From Angiostrongylus vasorum (taxonomy: Eukaryota; Nematoda; Chromadorea; Rhabditida; Metastrongylidae): a stretch of 64,000 nucleotides of DNA. Where the stretch lies: contig JADANN010000080.1 of the NCBI GenBank assembly GCA_018806985.1, positions 434,001 through 498,000 of the forward strand, written 5' to 3'. The position numbers and the translations under genes were made by a program. The notes below the pieces were generated by a model. It made no database searches, was not told the origin of the DNA, and saw only the letters and a list, made by a program, of their open reading frames with translations. Shown here piece after piece: positions 13,386 through 25,259 of the stretch; position 1 is the stretch's first letter; each line of letters starts with the position of its first letter.

Positions 13386-14402
13386 CCTTAAGCTTTAAGC
13401 TGTGTCCGCTTATGACTCCCTTATTGTATTGTTTTCTACATGTGTGTATATATTAGAAGGTAGGAATAGGTAAGTTTAACCCCTAGCATAGGTGCAATCC
13501 ACTTATACAAACACATGGGGCACATCAAATATCAGATACTACTATCTGTTCCTTTAAAGCGGGAAAAAAAAACTGCAACAAAATGAGCTACCTGAAAGAA
13601 CACGACATGATGTCAGTTCATGTCGAGCAATCTGCCTCTCACGTAACAGTGAGAATCTACTCCGGCCTGATTCTAAGTGTTAAGGTAACATAGTTGAACT
13701 TTGCTATTGGAAGGAAACGAAAACGAACCGAAACATCGCTTTTCGTCGAAGATATCTTTAAATTGTTCGCGAAGTATACTTTTCTGAACCTTCGCCATCG
13801 AGTTCCTTGGGAGGCCGGGAACGAAAACGACACGTTTTGGAATCTAAATATTATCATTTCACAAGCACTGTTTCCGAATATAAAAGAAGGAACTAATAAA
13901 CGATACATTGTGTCACTAAATGACTACAGAAGTCTAGGCAGAAAACAAATGCTTCACAAATTTTTCGAAGACTTCTTTCACGAATGACGACTAACGTTAT
14001 TTAGTATGAAATACGCACCAAGGTAACGTGTTTGAAATCAATTCTATGGCCGAAACAAAAGTTGGTATTTTACCTCCTCCTCAAGAGCAGGATGAGTTTG
14101 ACATTTCCATTAAGAAACATAAAAAATGATTAAATCTATGCTACGGTAGAGCTCAGCGTCCCACTCATTGTTATCTCCTCACCAAAAAAATAGTAGTTAT
14201 TTGGTGACTATCACAAGTGAAATAAGAGGTAAACAAAGTTGCATGTAAGCTTGTCCACAATCCACGCTAACAGTTAGTGTCACTAAGATGTATCAAATCT
14301 AATTTACCATGTTCTACAGACAGGGTTTCAGAAGAACATGTACACTCTAAATGATCAGGTGAAGTCACAGTAGAGTAGGCACGCGATTATTCGCAAATAT
14401 TT
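13386..14402. other. No gene recognised
   Basis: Two overlapping short ORFs on opposite strands at 13657-13987 are the only open frames; no motif was seen. Confidence 0.55.
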
Positions 14403-14752
14403 TTTTTATTTGATCCGTCTTCACGTCTACTGTGCGGATCCACAGCACTTCCCACATCCACTTTGTTTCCTCGTATCCATCGTCCACGATGGTCTTCTAA
14501 ATTTTACGTTTGGCTTCGGTTGGTGTTTGAGCATTTTCATTTCAACTCGAATATCGTAGAATGCTGGTCGAGCAATTCGCTCTAGAGTCCAGAGATAGCG
14601 GGAAGCGTTCCCAAATGGATTGCAGAGAGTTTTCCCCAGACAAGCCCGGTACCAATTTCCCGACCCAGTAGCGATGAGAGGCTTGGTTGGTCCGGAGCGA
14701 AATCGAATTAGCACTATGCTCGTGATGACACATATCAATACCACTGTGCTAT
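14403..14752 (-). repeat. Family C SINE copy
   Basis: In plus orientation it shows GATCCGTCTTCACGTCTACT near its start (the reversed tail) and CCAGACAAGCCCGGTACCAA in the middle; the reversed head is at about 14700-14750. Confidence 0.75.
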
Positions 14753-15356
14753 CCGCTTCTCGTTTCCTTTACTTTCTTACTTATAAATGTAGCATTTTTT
14801 TCGTTGTTTTTAAAAACTCCAACAAAAAAAAATAACATCCCATAAAGGGCAGAAGCAAACATGCGACGGAATGACAGCAGAGAAACAATACTGTTGTCCT
14901 TCTAGATTTTTTCCTTCGCGGCTTTCTGCCTTATAACAATATAGCATTAATATTAGTCGAAAAACAAAGATGACCACATAACCCGAGGTCTTTTTGCATT
15001 AATTATAGGCTTGTAACGCAAAAAAGTTGTGAGTCAGAAAAAATGATATGACACTAAAACTGATTTAATAACCGATAAAGAGATGGCGTCAGATTTTTAT
15101 ATTATTATTTTCGCTAGTATGACTAACGGTTTGGCTTCTACATCGTCATTAAGTGACCAGGCATTTTGTCGTTCCCACTTTCATTCTCAATTTTGGTTTT
15201 TAATATTATGCCCAGACCAACTAGAAAGACCAATGTAGAGGAATCGCTGCAGAAAAGATACTCGCCTCAGATCCAAATCGTGGTGAAGACCTGGAAACGC
15301 CTTTGCAGGGTTAAACCAGGACTCCAGATTAAATTGACTAGAAAGCAAGAGGTCAG
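14753..15356. other. No gene recognised
   Basis: AT-rich spacer between a family C copy and the microsatellite before the RTE element. Confidence 0.55.
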
Positions 15357-15448
15357 ACATACACATACACATACGCACATACATACACATACATACATAC
15401 ATACTTACATATACACACGCACATACACGAACACACACCCACATACAC

Positions 15449-15500
<52 letters not shown>
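15357..15500. repeat. (ACAT)n and (TA)n microsatellite
   Basis: ACATACACATAC units run into about 50 bp of pure TA. It lies just 5' of the RTE remains. Confidence 0.9.
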
Positions 15501-15501
<1 letters not shown>

Positions 15502-15589
15502 TTGTTTTTTACTCTCGTGTACAATGCTAAAAAAAACTTCTCAGATGCCAACCTTTACCCTCTTCTTGAAGCCGCAGATCGCACTAAAT

Positions 15590-18240
15590 TCCATGGATCG
15601 CCCCACAAGGAACAAAAGCGCGAAGACAGACATATGTCGACTCGCACGAAATCCTTTCCCCTCCCATGGCCGTCCTTCATCTTCTACCAACGCGTCATGA
15701 GAACATCATTATCATCAATTGCTAATGAACGACCGATGGCGCTTATGAGTACGAATTAGATGCGTTCTACTACCAGTTGGAGGAAGTTATCCACAGTGAT
15801 AAAGTGTATTGGAAACTTGTTGTAGCAAACTTCAACGACAAAATAGGAAAGGCCAAAGAGAGCGAATCCAGGATCGTAAAGTTTGGATTAGAAGAAAGAA
15901 ATGAAACTGAAAACCGTTTTGTAGGATTACTGTTTGCAGTACGCCTCTTCCATGGAAACTCAGTTTTCCAGAAGAAAGCCACCGATGGACACGACAGTCT
16001 CCTAACGGTACGGCTTATGCGGAGATCGACCATATTCTGACAAGCAGAAGATGGTGCCTACTTCGCATATCAGTGGTCTCATCATTCTGCACTGGATACG
16101 GTCAACATCTTAGCGCTAGGGATTCGATTCAGCTGCAAGCTGGAAAAGAACTCATAACATCAACCAAGAAGAAAAATACCTGCTATATATGATGAAAACA
16201 TTCTGAACGAAATTCTAACCAAACATGAATGCCACATTAAAGAAGACCCACTGAAGACTATCAATTGCTTGTCGAAAGAATGAAAAGCTGTGCCGAACTC
16301 AACTCAGTTCCTCAAGCATAAAGATCGTATTGCATCTTCATTACCACTATGGACTTGCTCGAAAAGAGAAGGAAATTGAAGATTGGTCCTAACATTTTAA
16401 CATGGCCAGTAATAAATGCCATCTGCAGAAGAGCTTTGCAGGAAGATCTACATTTGTACAGGCTGGAAGCAGCATAGAAAAGATGTGGTAAGAAAAAATG
16501 TCGTCGGAAGTTGCGTGATCATAATGTTCCTCTGTCATTCCCTGATAAATGAAAATGGGATCACAAAACTTCTCGCAATGATATGGAATTGATAACGAAA
16601 ACGTTCTACACCAACCGTTCCCGTTCCAAATCCCTCTTCCGGACACTAAAATCCCCGCTGGAGAAAAAACCACATGGAATTCTCCCGTCGGAGGTTCGAG
16701 TTGCGATAGAAAGCATGAAAAAAATAGCACAGCTTCAGAACCCGACGATGTCGCCGCCGACTTGAAGCTACAATGCACAAGCACTTCTAGCAAACCATAC
16801 GACAGCCTACCTTCAAAAGGAAAAAAATCCCAGACCAGTGGAGGAGGTCGGGTGAGGTCATCTTGCCCTAAGAAGATGACCAAAGGAATCTTGGCAGCTA
16901 TCGTTCGAAACGCTTATTAAGTGCATTCTACAAACTTTTCACGAAGATTATCTTGTCGCATATACCAAGGACATTGGATGATGCGCGACCGATTGAACGA
17001 GTAGGATTCCAACAGAGATTTTGCAGCAGGGTTCACATCCAAACCACGTACAGCGTGATACAAGTTTGTCACAAATACCACCTGCACTTAGTATAGAATT
17101 CTGTAGACTGTGAAAGAGCGTCAGGCAGTGTCGAAACGAATGCAATCCTATCACCGCTTGTCGATCAAGGAGTGGATTAGTCCTACATAAAAACTCTCTG
17201 CAACTGTTATTAGAACTGCACTACGAAAATGCGTCTTTTCCACCCACCGGAAAACGGGTTCGATGAGCAGCCACCATAATATCGCCAAGGCTGTTTACTG
17301 CCGCATTACAATGGATAATAAAGTGACTCGATCTGGATGAGAACGGCGTCCGAATTGATGGAAAATTGCTGTAAAATTCTCGTTTGGCCGAGGAAATCTT
17401 TTCAAGAAGTAACAACGAAGCGGAGACGATTACCAATGAGCTTAAGAAGGTGAGAAAAAGATCGTACTGCGAATTAAATAGGACGAAGACCTAGTTCATG
17501 AACAACTCATGGTGCGATGACGAACAGATCAGATTGGATGGTTCCCTGGCTATGTAGACCACCTCTTACGTATACCTTGGGTGTTAAATAAGCAAGGAAA
17601 ACAACGTGAAGGAGGGATTATATCAAGGAAGGAGAGCAGCTTGGGCCTCAATCCGAACTCTCAAAGAAGCCACCGGCCAACATAACAGACCCAAAACTCC
17701 GCGCACACCTTTTTGATCCAGCAGTCCTCCCAGCACTCTATTACGCACCAGAAATTGACATTTCATCCACGTCAGTAATACTGCGCATTAGCGATAGCGC
17801 GCTTGAATGATGTCTTATGAAATATAACCAGCATGTAAAACATGTAGACGGAATGCGAAGCTTCGGTCTTCGAAGTCAATCACATCTTCGGGACCTATAA
17901 ATTGATACGAAACATAGATGAGCCGTTCATATAATGAAAACACCAGACGACTAGTGGACGAAAAGGACTGTATAGTGGACTGCGAGAGAATGCAGGCGAC
18001 CCCTACGACGACTACTTCAACGCTGGGAGGACGAGTTCGTTACTAAAGCCAAACAGCTGTACTCGCAGCTGTAGTTGTTTACAGATCACGGTATTAGACT
18101 CCAACACGCCACCACGTTCGAATCAAACCACCATGTCAGACGACGATTACGAAGCAAAGAAACGAAGAGAAAATTTGCTGGGGTTCGCACAACTCGTAAA
18201 GATGGGTCGTCCAAGTACGGACTAAAGGCCATGGTCTAAC
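15590..18240 (+). mobile_element. Decayed RTE-type non-LTR retrotransposon (LINE)
   Basis: Broken reading frames on the plus strand match the endonuclease/reverse transcriptase protein of RTE-like LINEs, which are common in strongylid nematodes. The endonuclease part is at about 15740-16110: DELDAFYYQLEEVI, ANFNDKIGKAKE, then IHG-like LFHGNSVFQKK, AYAEIDHIL and CTGYGQHL. Further on, NDMELITKTFYTN (about 16580) and later fragments belong to the linker and RT region. The 3' end at about 18170-18235 reads RRLRSKETK...FAGVRTTRKDGSSKYG. Many stops and frame shifts show it is inactive. Its last 60 bp resemble the tails of families A and C. The 5' limit is uncertain because a microsatellite precedes it. 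Confidence 0.8.
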
Positions 18241-18559
18241 GAAAGAGCTTGAAAGAAAAAAGCATAAAATCGACTATTTTTTGTCAGTTTTTTAGGAAGA
18301 TTCTTAGAAACTAAGTCGGTTGACTTGGAAGGCTGCGATCAAAAAGATGAACATACAATACGCTTTTATTCTCCTTATAAAATTAAAACACTGTTGTAAT
18401 ACATAACTTCATCACTTTCGGATATGCAATCATAAACATTTTTCATTTTTGACAACAACATGGAAATTTCCTCTCAAGCGATGTCTTCGCTATAAACTAA
18501 ATGTTCGCAGAGAGGAATAATAAAAATGTGCACAGAAAAATAAAATAGCTCTATTCATT

Positions 18560-18895
18560 TTAGTTCATACGACCCGGCATCACGTAGTGTAGATCCAAGC
18601 AATTCTTGAATTCTATCTACCTCCTAGCAAACGTCTATGAAGGTCCTCGAATTAGCAGATGGGTTCGACTGATTCTTCAGGATTTTTTGGCCTTCTTCAC
18701 GAACTCCCTTGAATGCTGGTCGAGTCGATCAGTGGAATCTTGGGATAGCCGTGCTTAGGTACTCTCAGACCTTCATTTACCAACTTTTTGTAGTTGGAGG
18801 GAGCAAACTGATACCAGGAAAATATGGTACCCATTCCCCGACCCTAGAGGAATGGGGGGCTTAGCTCGTCAGGGGCGACTTCGAACCAGGTTCTT
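18560..18895 (-). repeat. Family C SINE copy, decayed
   Basis: It has TTCATACGACCCGGCATCAC, AATGCTGGTCGAGTCGATCA and CCGACCCTAGAGGAATGG (plus orientation), matching the reverse of the family. Confidence 0.6.
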
Positions 18896-19097
18896 GCAGA
18901 AAAAATATAATAATAAACAAGGAGAAATGCACTATAAAGAGGACTGTAAGTATCATGTTATGAAAATTATATTACAAAGGGTTGTAGATCATGGCACGTT
19001 ATTATTATTATTAGACTGTTATTACTACTTCAGTAGACCATTATTACAGTTACATTAGATCAGAAATCAAAGAAATGAAAAGGAGAATCCTTCCAAC

Positions 19098-22000
19098 CTT
19101 ATATTCAACGAGGACTTTCCTAAGTGCCGAAATGATTGCCTGTTCATTTTCTTCTTGACTCGCTGAGCTTTTGCTATGCACAACAGCAACAACCACTTCA
19201 CCGAGATCTTTATGAGGCACACCGATGACGGCCGATTCTTCGACATCTGGAAGGCGATCCATACAATCTTCGACTTCTTTAGGGTACACATTGAATCCAC
19301 CCGTAATAACAAGATCCTTCTTGCGCCCGAGAATTTGCAGGAACCCTGAAAAAGAAGATTGCTCCTCCAAAAATTTCTGAAAGTGCAATATAAATGAAAA
19401 CAGATCCAGAACTCACTGATCCACGAAATAAACCAGAAAACCTAGGGGAAATAGTTTCTGTTACCAACAAAGAGATAATTAACGTAAATTTTGATCGTAG
19501 ATAAAAACAACAGTTAAAATACAACCTTTTGCCGAATCTGAAAAAACAATATTAAAATACGCAGAGTTAGTCCGTCTCACCAAGTGAAAACCGTGTTTCA
19601 GTAATGAATTCATTAAGGTGTCGTCTACCAGCGTATCCTTTGCACGTCCACGCAGCACCACATTAAGACTTTAGTGCTACGACGCCAAATTACCTGCCTT
19701 CACGAAACGCTCCCAAAAATGTTGTTCCTTGATTTCGTTTTTTGGTGACCGTCGCTGATAGAAGTGGTCCATTCACAAATTTAAACGTCCTAGAGCCTTG
19801 TTGCTTGATAAATAAGTGTGCCAGTTAGAAACAGTTGCGCCCTTTTTCCGTCCCACTCTATTGTTATTCTCATCTATTTGTAGACTGCTTCCACTATTTA
19901 GCAGTCCTATATACGACATGTGTTAAAGGTGTAATCACAGAGAAGTAATATTTGTCGTAGCTTTGACAAAACGCGGAGTTCGTGGCTTTTCTGAAAGACA
20001 CGCCTCTGATGTGCTCCGCATTTTCTTAAAGCTCGTTCTTTTGGACAATATCATGCTTACTGAATGTCCTACATGGATATAATATGTAACTAGAGAAACA
20101 GTAGATTTTCACTTGAGTAGGAACTTTCAGTGGACTGGATCTTCTTCCTATTTTTGTATTCCTAATATCCAAAGGTATACCTCCCTTCACCAGCTCGATT
20201 CGCATTATTTTATTCGTTGTTAATGATTTATTCCAAGTGATTAGACAATTCACAACAGTAACGACTTGCCACCTGCTCAATTTTGTGAGTAGCAATAGCA
20301 ATCTACTACAGTTTTCCAAATTTCTTCACTTCTTGTCTTTGGTTTACAAATTTCCTGCGATTCAACAGAAGAAAAGAATGTACAACAAAGCTCGGATCAG
20401 TGACATTTTGTGACGAAAGGCCTTTCCCACAAAAATGGGTTGGGTAATTAAAATGGTGTGTAGTGCTGTTGATGTTCTTGGATTCCACTAGATGACTACT
20501 TGGAACTGATGTAAGGCGCGGACTGCAGGATAGCAAGACATTTGAGTAGGCAGTTCTGATTCTATAGATGTGAAGCAAGAAAAAGTTTCCACTGTTGTAT
20601 ATGTACTGCTTCGGCCAATTTCAATGCCATCGTCACCAAGATTTAGTGGCATTTCACTGACAGCATCACTGGATAACGTAAACGAGAGTGTCAATTGGAT
20701 TGTTGGAGATAGTACATCTCTAAAGTTCTATCGATCCCTTGAGATGTTTTTCGTACAACAACGAGGCCGTCATACAACGCTCTCAGCTCCTTGTCACAGG
20801 CAGAAGCCCCCCGTCGTTGATAACCGTAAGGAAGTTTGCCACTTTGCAACTGAGCTGCAATCAGACTGGTGATAATTTATGGCATTGCTAAACTACTAGA
20901 AGTTTACTTAAGTGATTGTCCGGTATAATGCATGGAAAAAGCAAATTTAAACAAGCTGTTGTAATAATCCAAACTTTTAGAGAAAGTTATTCGTAATATC
21001 AGCTTTGTGTTTTGGCAAGAAACCTCTAATAATCATCTGATATAATATTATCATAGCTTAATCATTGGTGATGACCATCCGGAGACGTTAGATATAACAG
21101 ATCTCTAGGCAACGGTTAGCAAACTTTCGAAATAACTATGCAGAAGTAAAACAACAACATCAGAACACCGAAACCGATCTAGAGGGTTCAACAAACTCAA
21201 TAAAGAGCCAAAGCACTGCATGAAAAACATTCGTCTTTTAAATCAGACCTCCGATTCCTCTGACCAGTAAAGGTTAACCTTTTCTTGACTGCATAGTTCT
21301 ATGCAAAAAAAAAAAAAAAAAGCAGTACCAAAACGTACAAAAACCGATAGTGTTTCGTGTGAGACTAAAAAAAGGAATGAAACATTCCTGTTTCTAGCCT
21401 TACAGAATGAAACACTTTCCGAAGCTATCGTTGCATTAAAGTAAGGGTTACAGCGACGTTTCTGGTGACCAGGTAGAATAAATGGAATAAACACTTCGGC
21501 TCATTGAATCCTTATACAAAATGCTCCAAGAATGATAACGTATCTAGCAGACATTTAATCGATCGTAAGGTAACTTTCCTCCAAGACAGTTTAAAGAACT
21601 GAGATGTCCTCTTGCAAGCCCTTGCGATGACCAACTGTGCCATATAACTGTTAAAAGTTTAAAGAATTTGGACACAAAATTGCGACTTATACAGTACACC
21701 TATCGAACCTCTCAACCAATCGACAGTCATTTTTACCGACCACCTTGACTACATGTCGAACAAATCTTCAGTAACTAGGCTAATGCGGAAGATGCCTTCG
21801 AAAGATTAATCGTTCTCGTAATCCTAAAATCTACAGTAATTAAAAAAACCAAAAAAAGGTGCATATTGTGGAAAACGGTTTCCTGTAGGCTGAGCTATGG
21901 GTGCTTCAACTCAAAAAAAACTCATACTGAAAGAACAAGCTAAGGCAACCAAATACGGTATTTGGTGTATAGTTGATGTATTTAGAGATATTTGATATTT

Positions 22001-24851
22001 GGTTTTGTAACCGTGAAATGGTGCACTAGGAAGAAATCCATTTCCATTTCTTTGGGTCCTGCTAAGCTTAATCGTTCTATTGACGGTGACTAGGAATGCC
22101 CAAGAACGATTTTATCAACAGAGTGAACATGCTGTAGGAGATTAACATCGACATTAACTCTCGTATTACTTCGCTTTCTCAAGATTTTACCGAGTACCTC
22201 ACTTAGCGAATTTCGAAAGGCGCTGTCGTACCGTCCAAGCTTTTTTACGTTGACAATGACTTCGCTGAAGTACGATGAAATTCTAGTTGCGTAGTTGACA
22301 TATGAACGAAATTTGTGTTCCGTCTATGGACTATCTGGTTGTTCATCACTTCCATAAGGCCTGTGCCTTAACAGAATGGGAAGTGAATATCCCATCTGTG
22401 TGTCGTAGAACGGCCATCTAGATCTTTTAATTATCGAAGTGCTGGTAGCGTTTTAAGTTTTCGTATAACGAAAAGTGGTTCGACATCATGTAAAACATTG
22501 TAACAACAACTATTTCACTTAGGCAAAACCTACTATTTGTATATTACAATCAATTTCGGTATGGTAATCTGCATTAAGAAATTTCCACATCCTATGCTAA
22601 GATGAGGGGGGAATTCTGAACTGAATTGCTATTGAAGACCTTGGTTACGACGATAAATTTGAACAGCCACTTACTCCTGCTCATTCTGAGTTAATCTAGT
22701 TGTTGTGAAAGTTCTCAGACATTCTCCCATAACTTAGTGTCTAATTCGCCGCCGATGACCTTTATAAAGTAAAACTTAGCTTTCAAAACCATTCTCAGGC
22801 CATTGAGAATGTTTTAGCCTAAATTCAATCTCATCCTTGTCAAGGTATGATGTTGGAGGTATGCAACCAAGGCTGACTTTGTGTATGTATGTGTAACACG
22901 TATTCAACTGCAAATATTTCTTCCAGGTTTCTATCATTCCAAAGCAATCGATGCCAATGGGCAAGCACTTTGAAAGACGAGAAATATATTTTCGTATAAG
23001 GATGCGCACATCAATGCAAGCACTTACCCAATACGACTTCGTGTACGTGGAAAAAAACAACTTAAAACAGTGCAGCAAAGACAGGTAGCCTATACCGAGA
23101 ATGCATCCCTCTTTCATGACAACTACAAGACCATTATTGGTTTTTGTTTAAAAAAATTTCTTGAAGGCCCATTATCGATAGCAGATTCGAGACCAATTGA
23201 TCTAATAATTATCAGAGGAAACAAAGGGATTTTTTACATATTGGTAACAAACAAGAAGTATAGGACGATTCTGAGCAGCCTAGACTTATCAAATGCATAT
23301 AGCAACTTTGACAATTTTTTTAAAGCAGTACGCGACGCTACAAAAAAAAAGAGGTTAAGCTAGACTTAAAATTAAAGAGAAGATGTAAAGAAAAACCTCA
23401 CCATCTTCATCAACTAGTCCTAAATCTCCAGTGATGAAGTATTTGTCCACTGTGAATTCTTCTGCCATTTTCACAGGATCGTTCCAGTAACCAGCGAATA
23501 AAGAGGAAGACTTAATCTCGATTACACCCTCTCGATTAATTCTTAGCTGAAAACATCCCGATCTCACTTACGAAGATTTAATAACCTACAACAGTAACAA
23601 CCCAACATTACCTTCGTGTCTGCTATGGGTTTTCCCACCGATCCAGGTCTACGGTCGTCATAAGGATTTGAACAGATAACTTGTGCTTCAGTCATTCCAT
23701 AGCGTTCCAAAATAGAATGTCCAGTTCGGGATTTGAACTCTACCCATAAAGGAGTCGACAGCGGAGCGCTACCACAGACAAAAAGTCGCAACTGTGATAG
23801 AAGCTCGCGATTAAATTCAGGTGTTGATATAAGGCGACTGTAGTACGTTGGTACTCCCATCATTACTGTTGTCGACGGTAACCATTTGATACAATTCTCA
23901 ACAGAGAAATGTTCCCTCCATAACACCGTTGAATGCGAAAAGAGAGAGCAATTGAGTGAAATAAACATGCCGTGAACATGGTAAAATGGAAGCATGTGAA
24001 GCAGTTTGTCATCTTTTGTAAATCGCCAGGTATCAACAAGAGCTTCAGCGTTCGTCGACAAAGAACCATGTGTAAGCATTACACCTTTTGGAAGGCCTTG
24101 AAAAAAAAAGCACTTGAAACCTCATGAGACAACAAAGTGAGAACTCTAAAACTAGTTTCAGTCGCTACTTATGTATAATAATTATGTAACAATTTGCAAA
24201 ATTCCGTGGTTCATAAACAAAGGGAAGCATGCAGCATAGAGTTCAGTGATGCCTTGCAATACACACATTGTTTTTTGGCTTGACCCTCTTAGTCAACTAA
24301 GGACTCTATCGCTCCGCATAAGACAATTTTGTACCGGAGTTGTTCTAGAATTGAACCATCGGTTTCTGGTAGAAGAACAAAAACTGACTTTTTTTCTTCA
24401 CCGGTAGCATTCTGTCAGTCATTGTATAGGCTAGATATACATTCAACTACCTCCAGAAATAGAGTCAAACGCACAATGCATCCAAAAGAGGTGGATTCAT
24501 GGAGAGTGGTCTGCATTATACACACATATATACATGTATACATAGACATGTGCATATATATCTGTACGCATACATGGAGGGCGCGCGTGGCGCAGTGGTC
24601 GGAGGCTCACTGCAACATATGCGTGGAATCGATCTCCCCCGCCCATGGCCCACCAAGCTTTTCATCCCTCCGGGGTCGGCAAATTGGTACCACACCCGTC
24701 TGGGAGGATAGCAACACTGGATCGCTACATCGAAAGGCCACCGTGAGTGATTGTATAGGCCAGATATGCATTCAGTCATTTCAACATGATACTAAATGAA
24801 GTCGAATGCATGGCGCATCTTCATCAACGCCGAGAGCTTTACCCTTTTTAC

Positions 24852-24925
<74 letters not shown>

Positions 24926-25207
24926 ACATATATATATGAAGTTAATCCCCGAAGAAGCGCCAAGCATTCTACTTCACTAAGTATCGTTTGAGATGATTGA
25001 ATGCACATCAGGAATTTACGATGACTCGCGGTGATCTACCGATGTATCGAGCCAGTGCTGATATTCTTTCGGAGGAGGTTGGTACTAAATTGCAGATGCC
25101 AAGGAGATTGAAGACTTGCTGGACCTGGGGCGAGTAGATTGATGCTCTGCGTATTGCAGGGTGCGTCCGACCGCTGCGCCACCCGCGCCCTATGTGGCTC
25201 AGTGTTC

Positions 25208-25259
<52 letters not shown>

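Noticed and set aside
15166..15759. 197-codon plus-strand ORF
   Set aside because: It reads through (ACAT)n and (TA)n microsatellites and only its end overlaps RTE remains; no protein is supported.
24578..24650. tRNA gene at the family B or C heads
   Set aside because: A- and B-box-like strings are present but no cloverleaf or discriminator structure is kept, and the same head is repeated with a long common body. These are SINEs.
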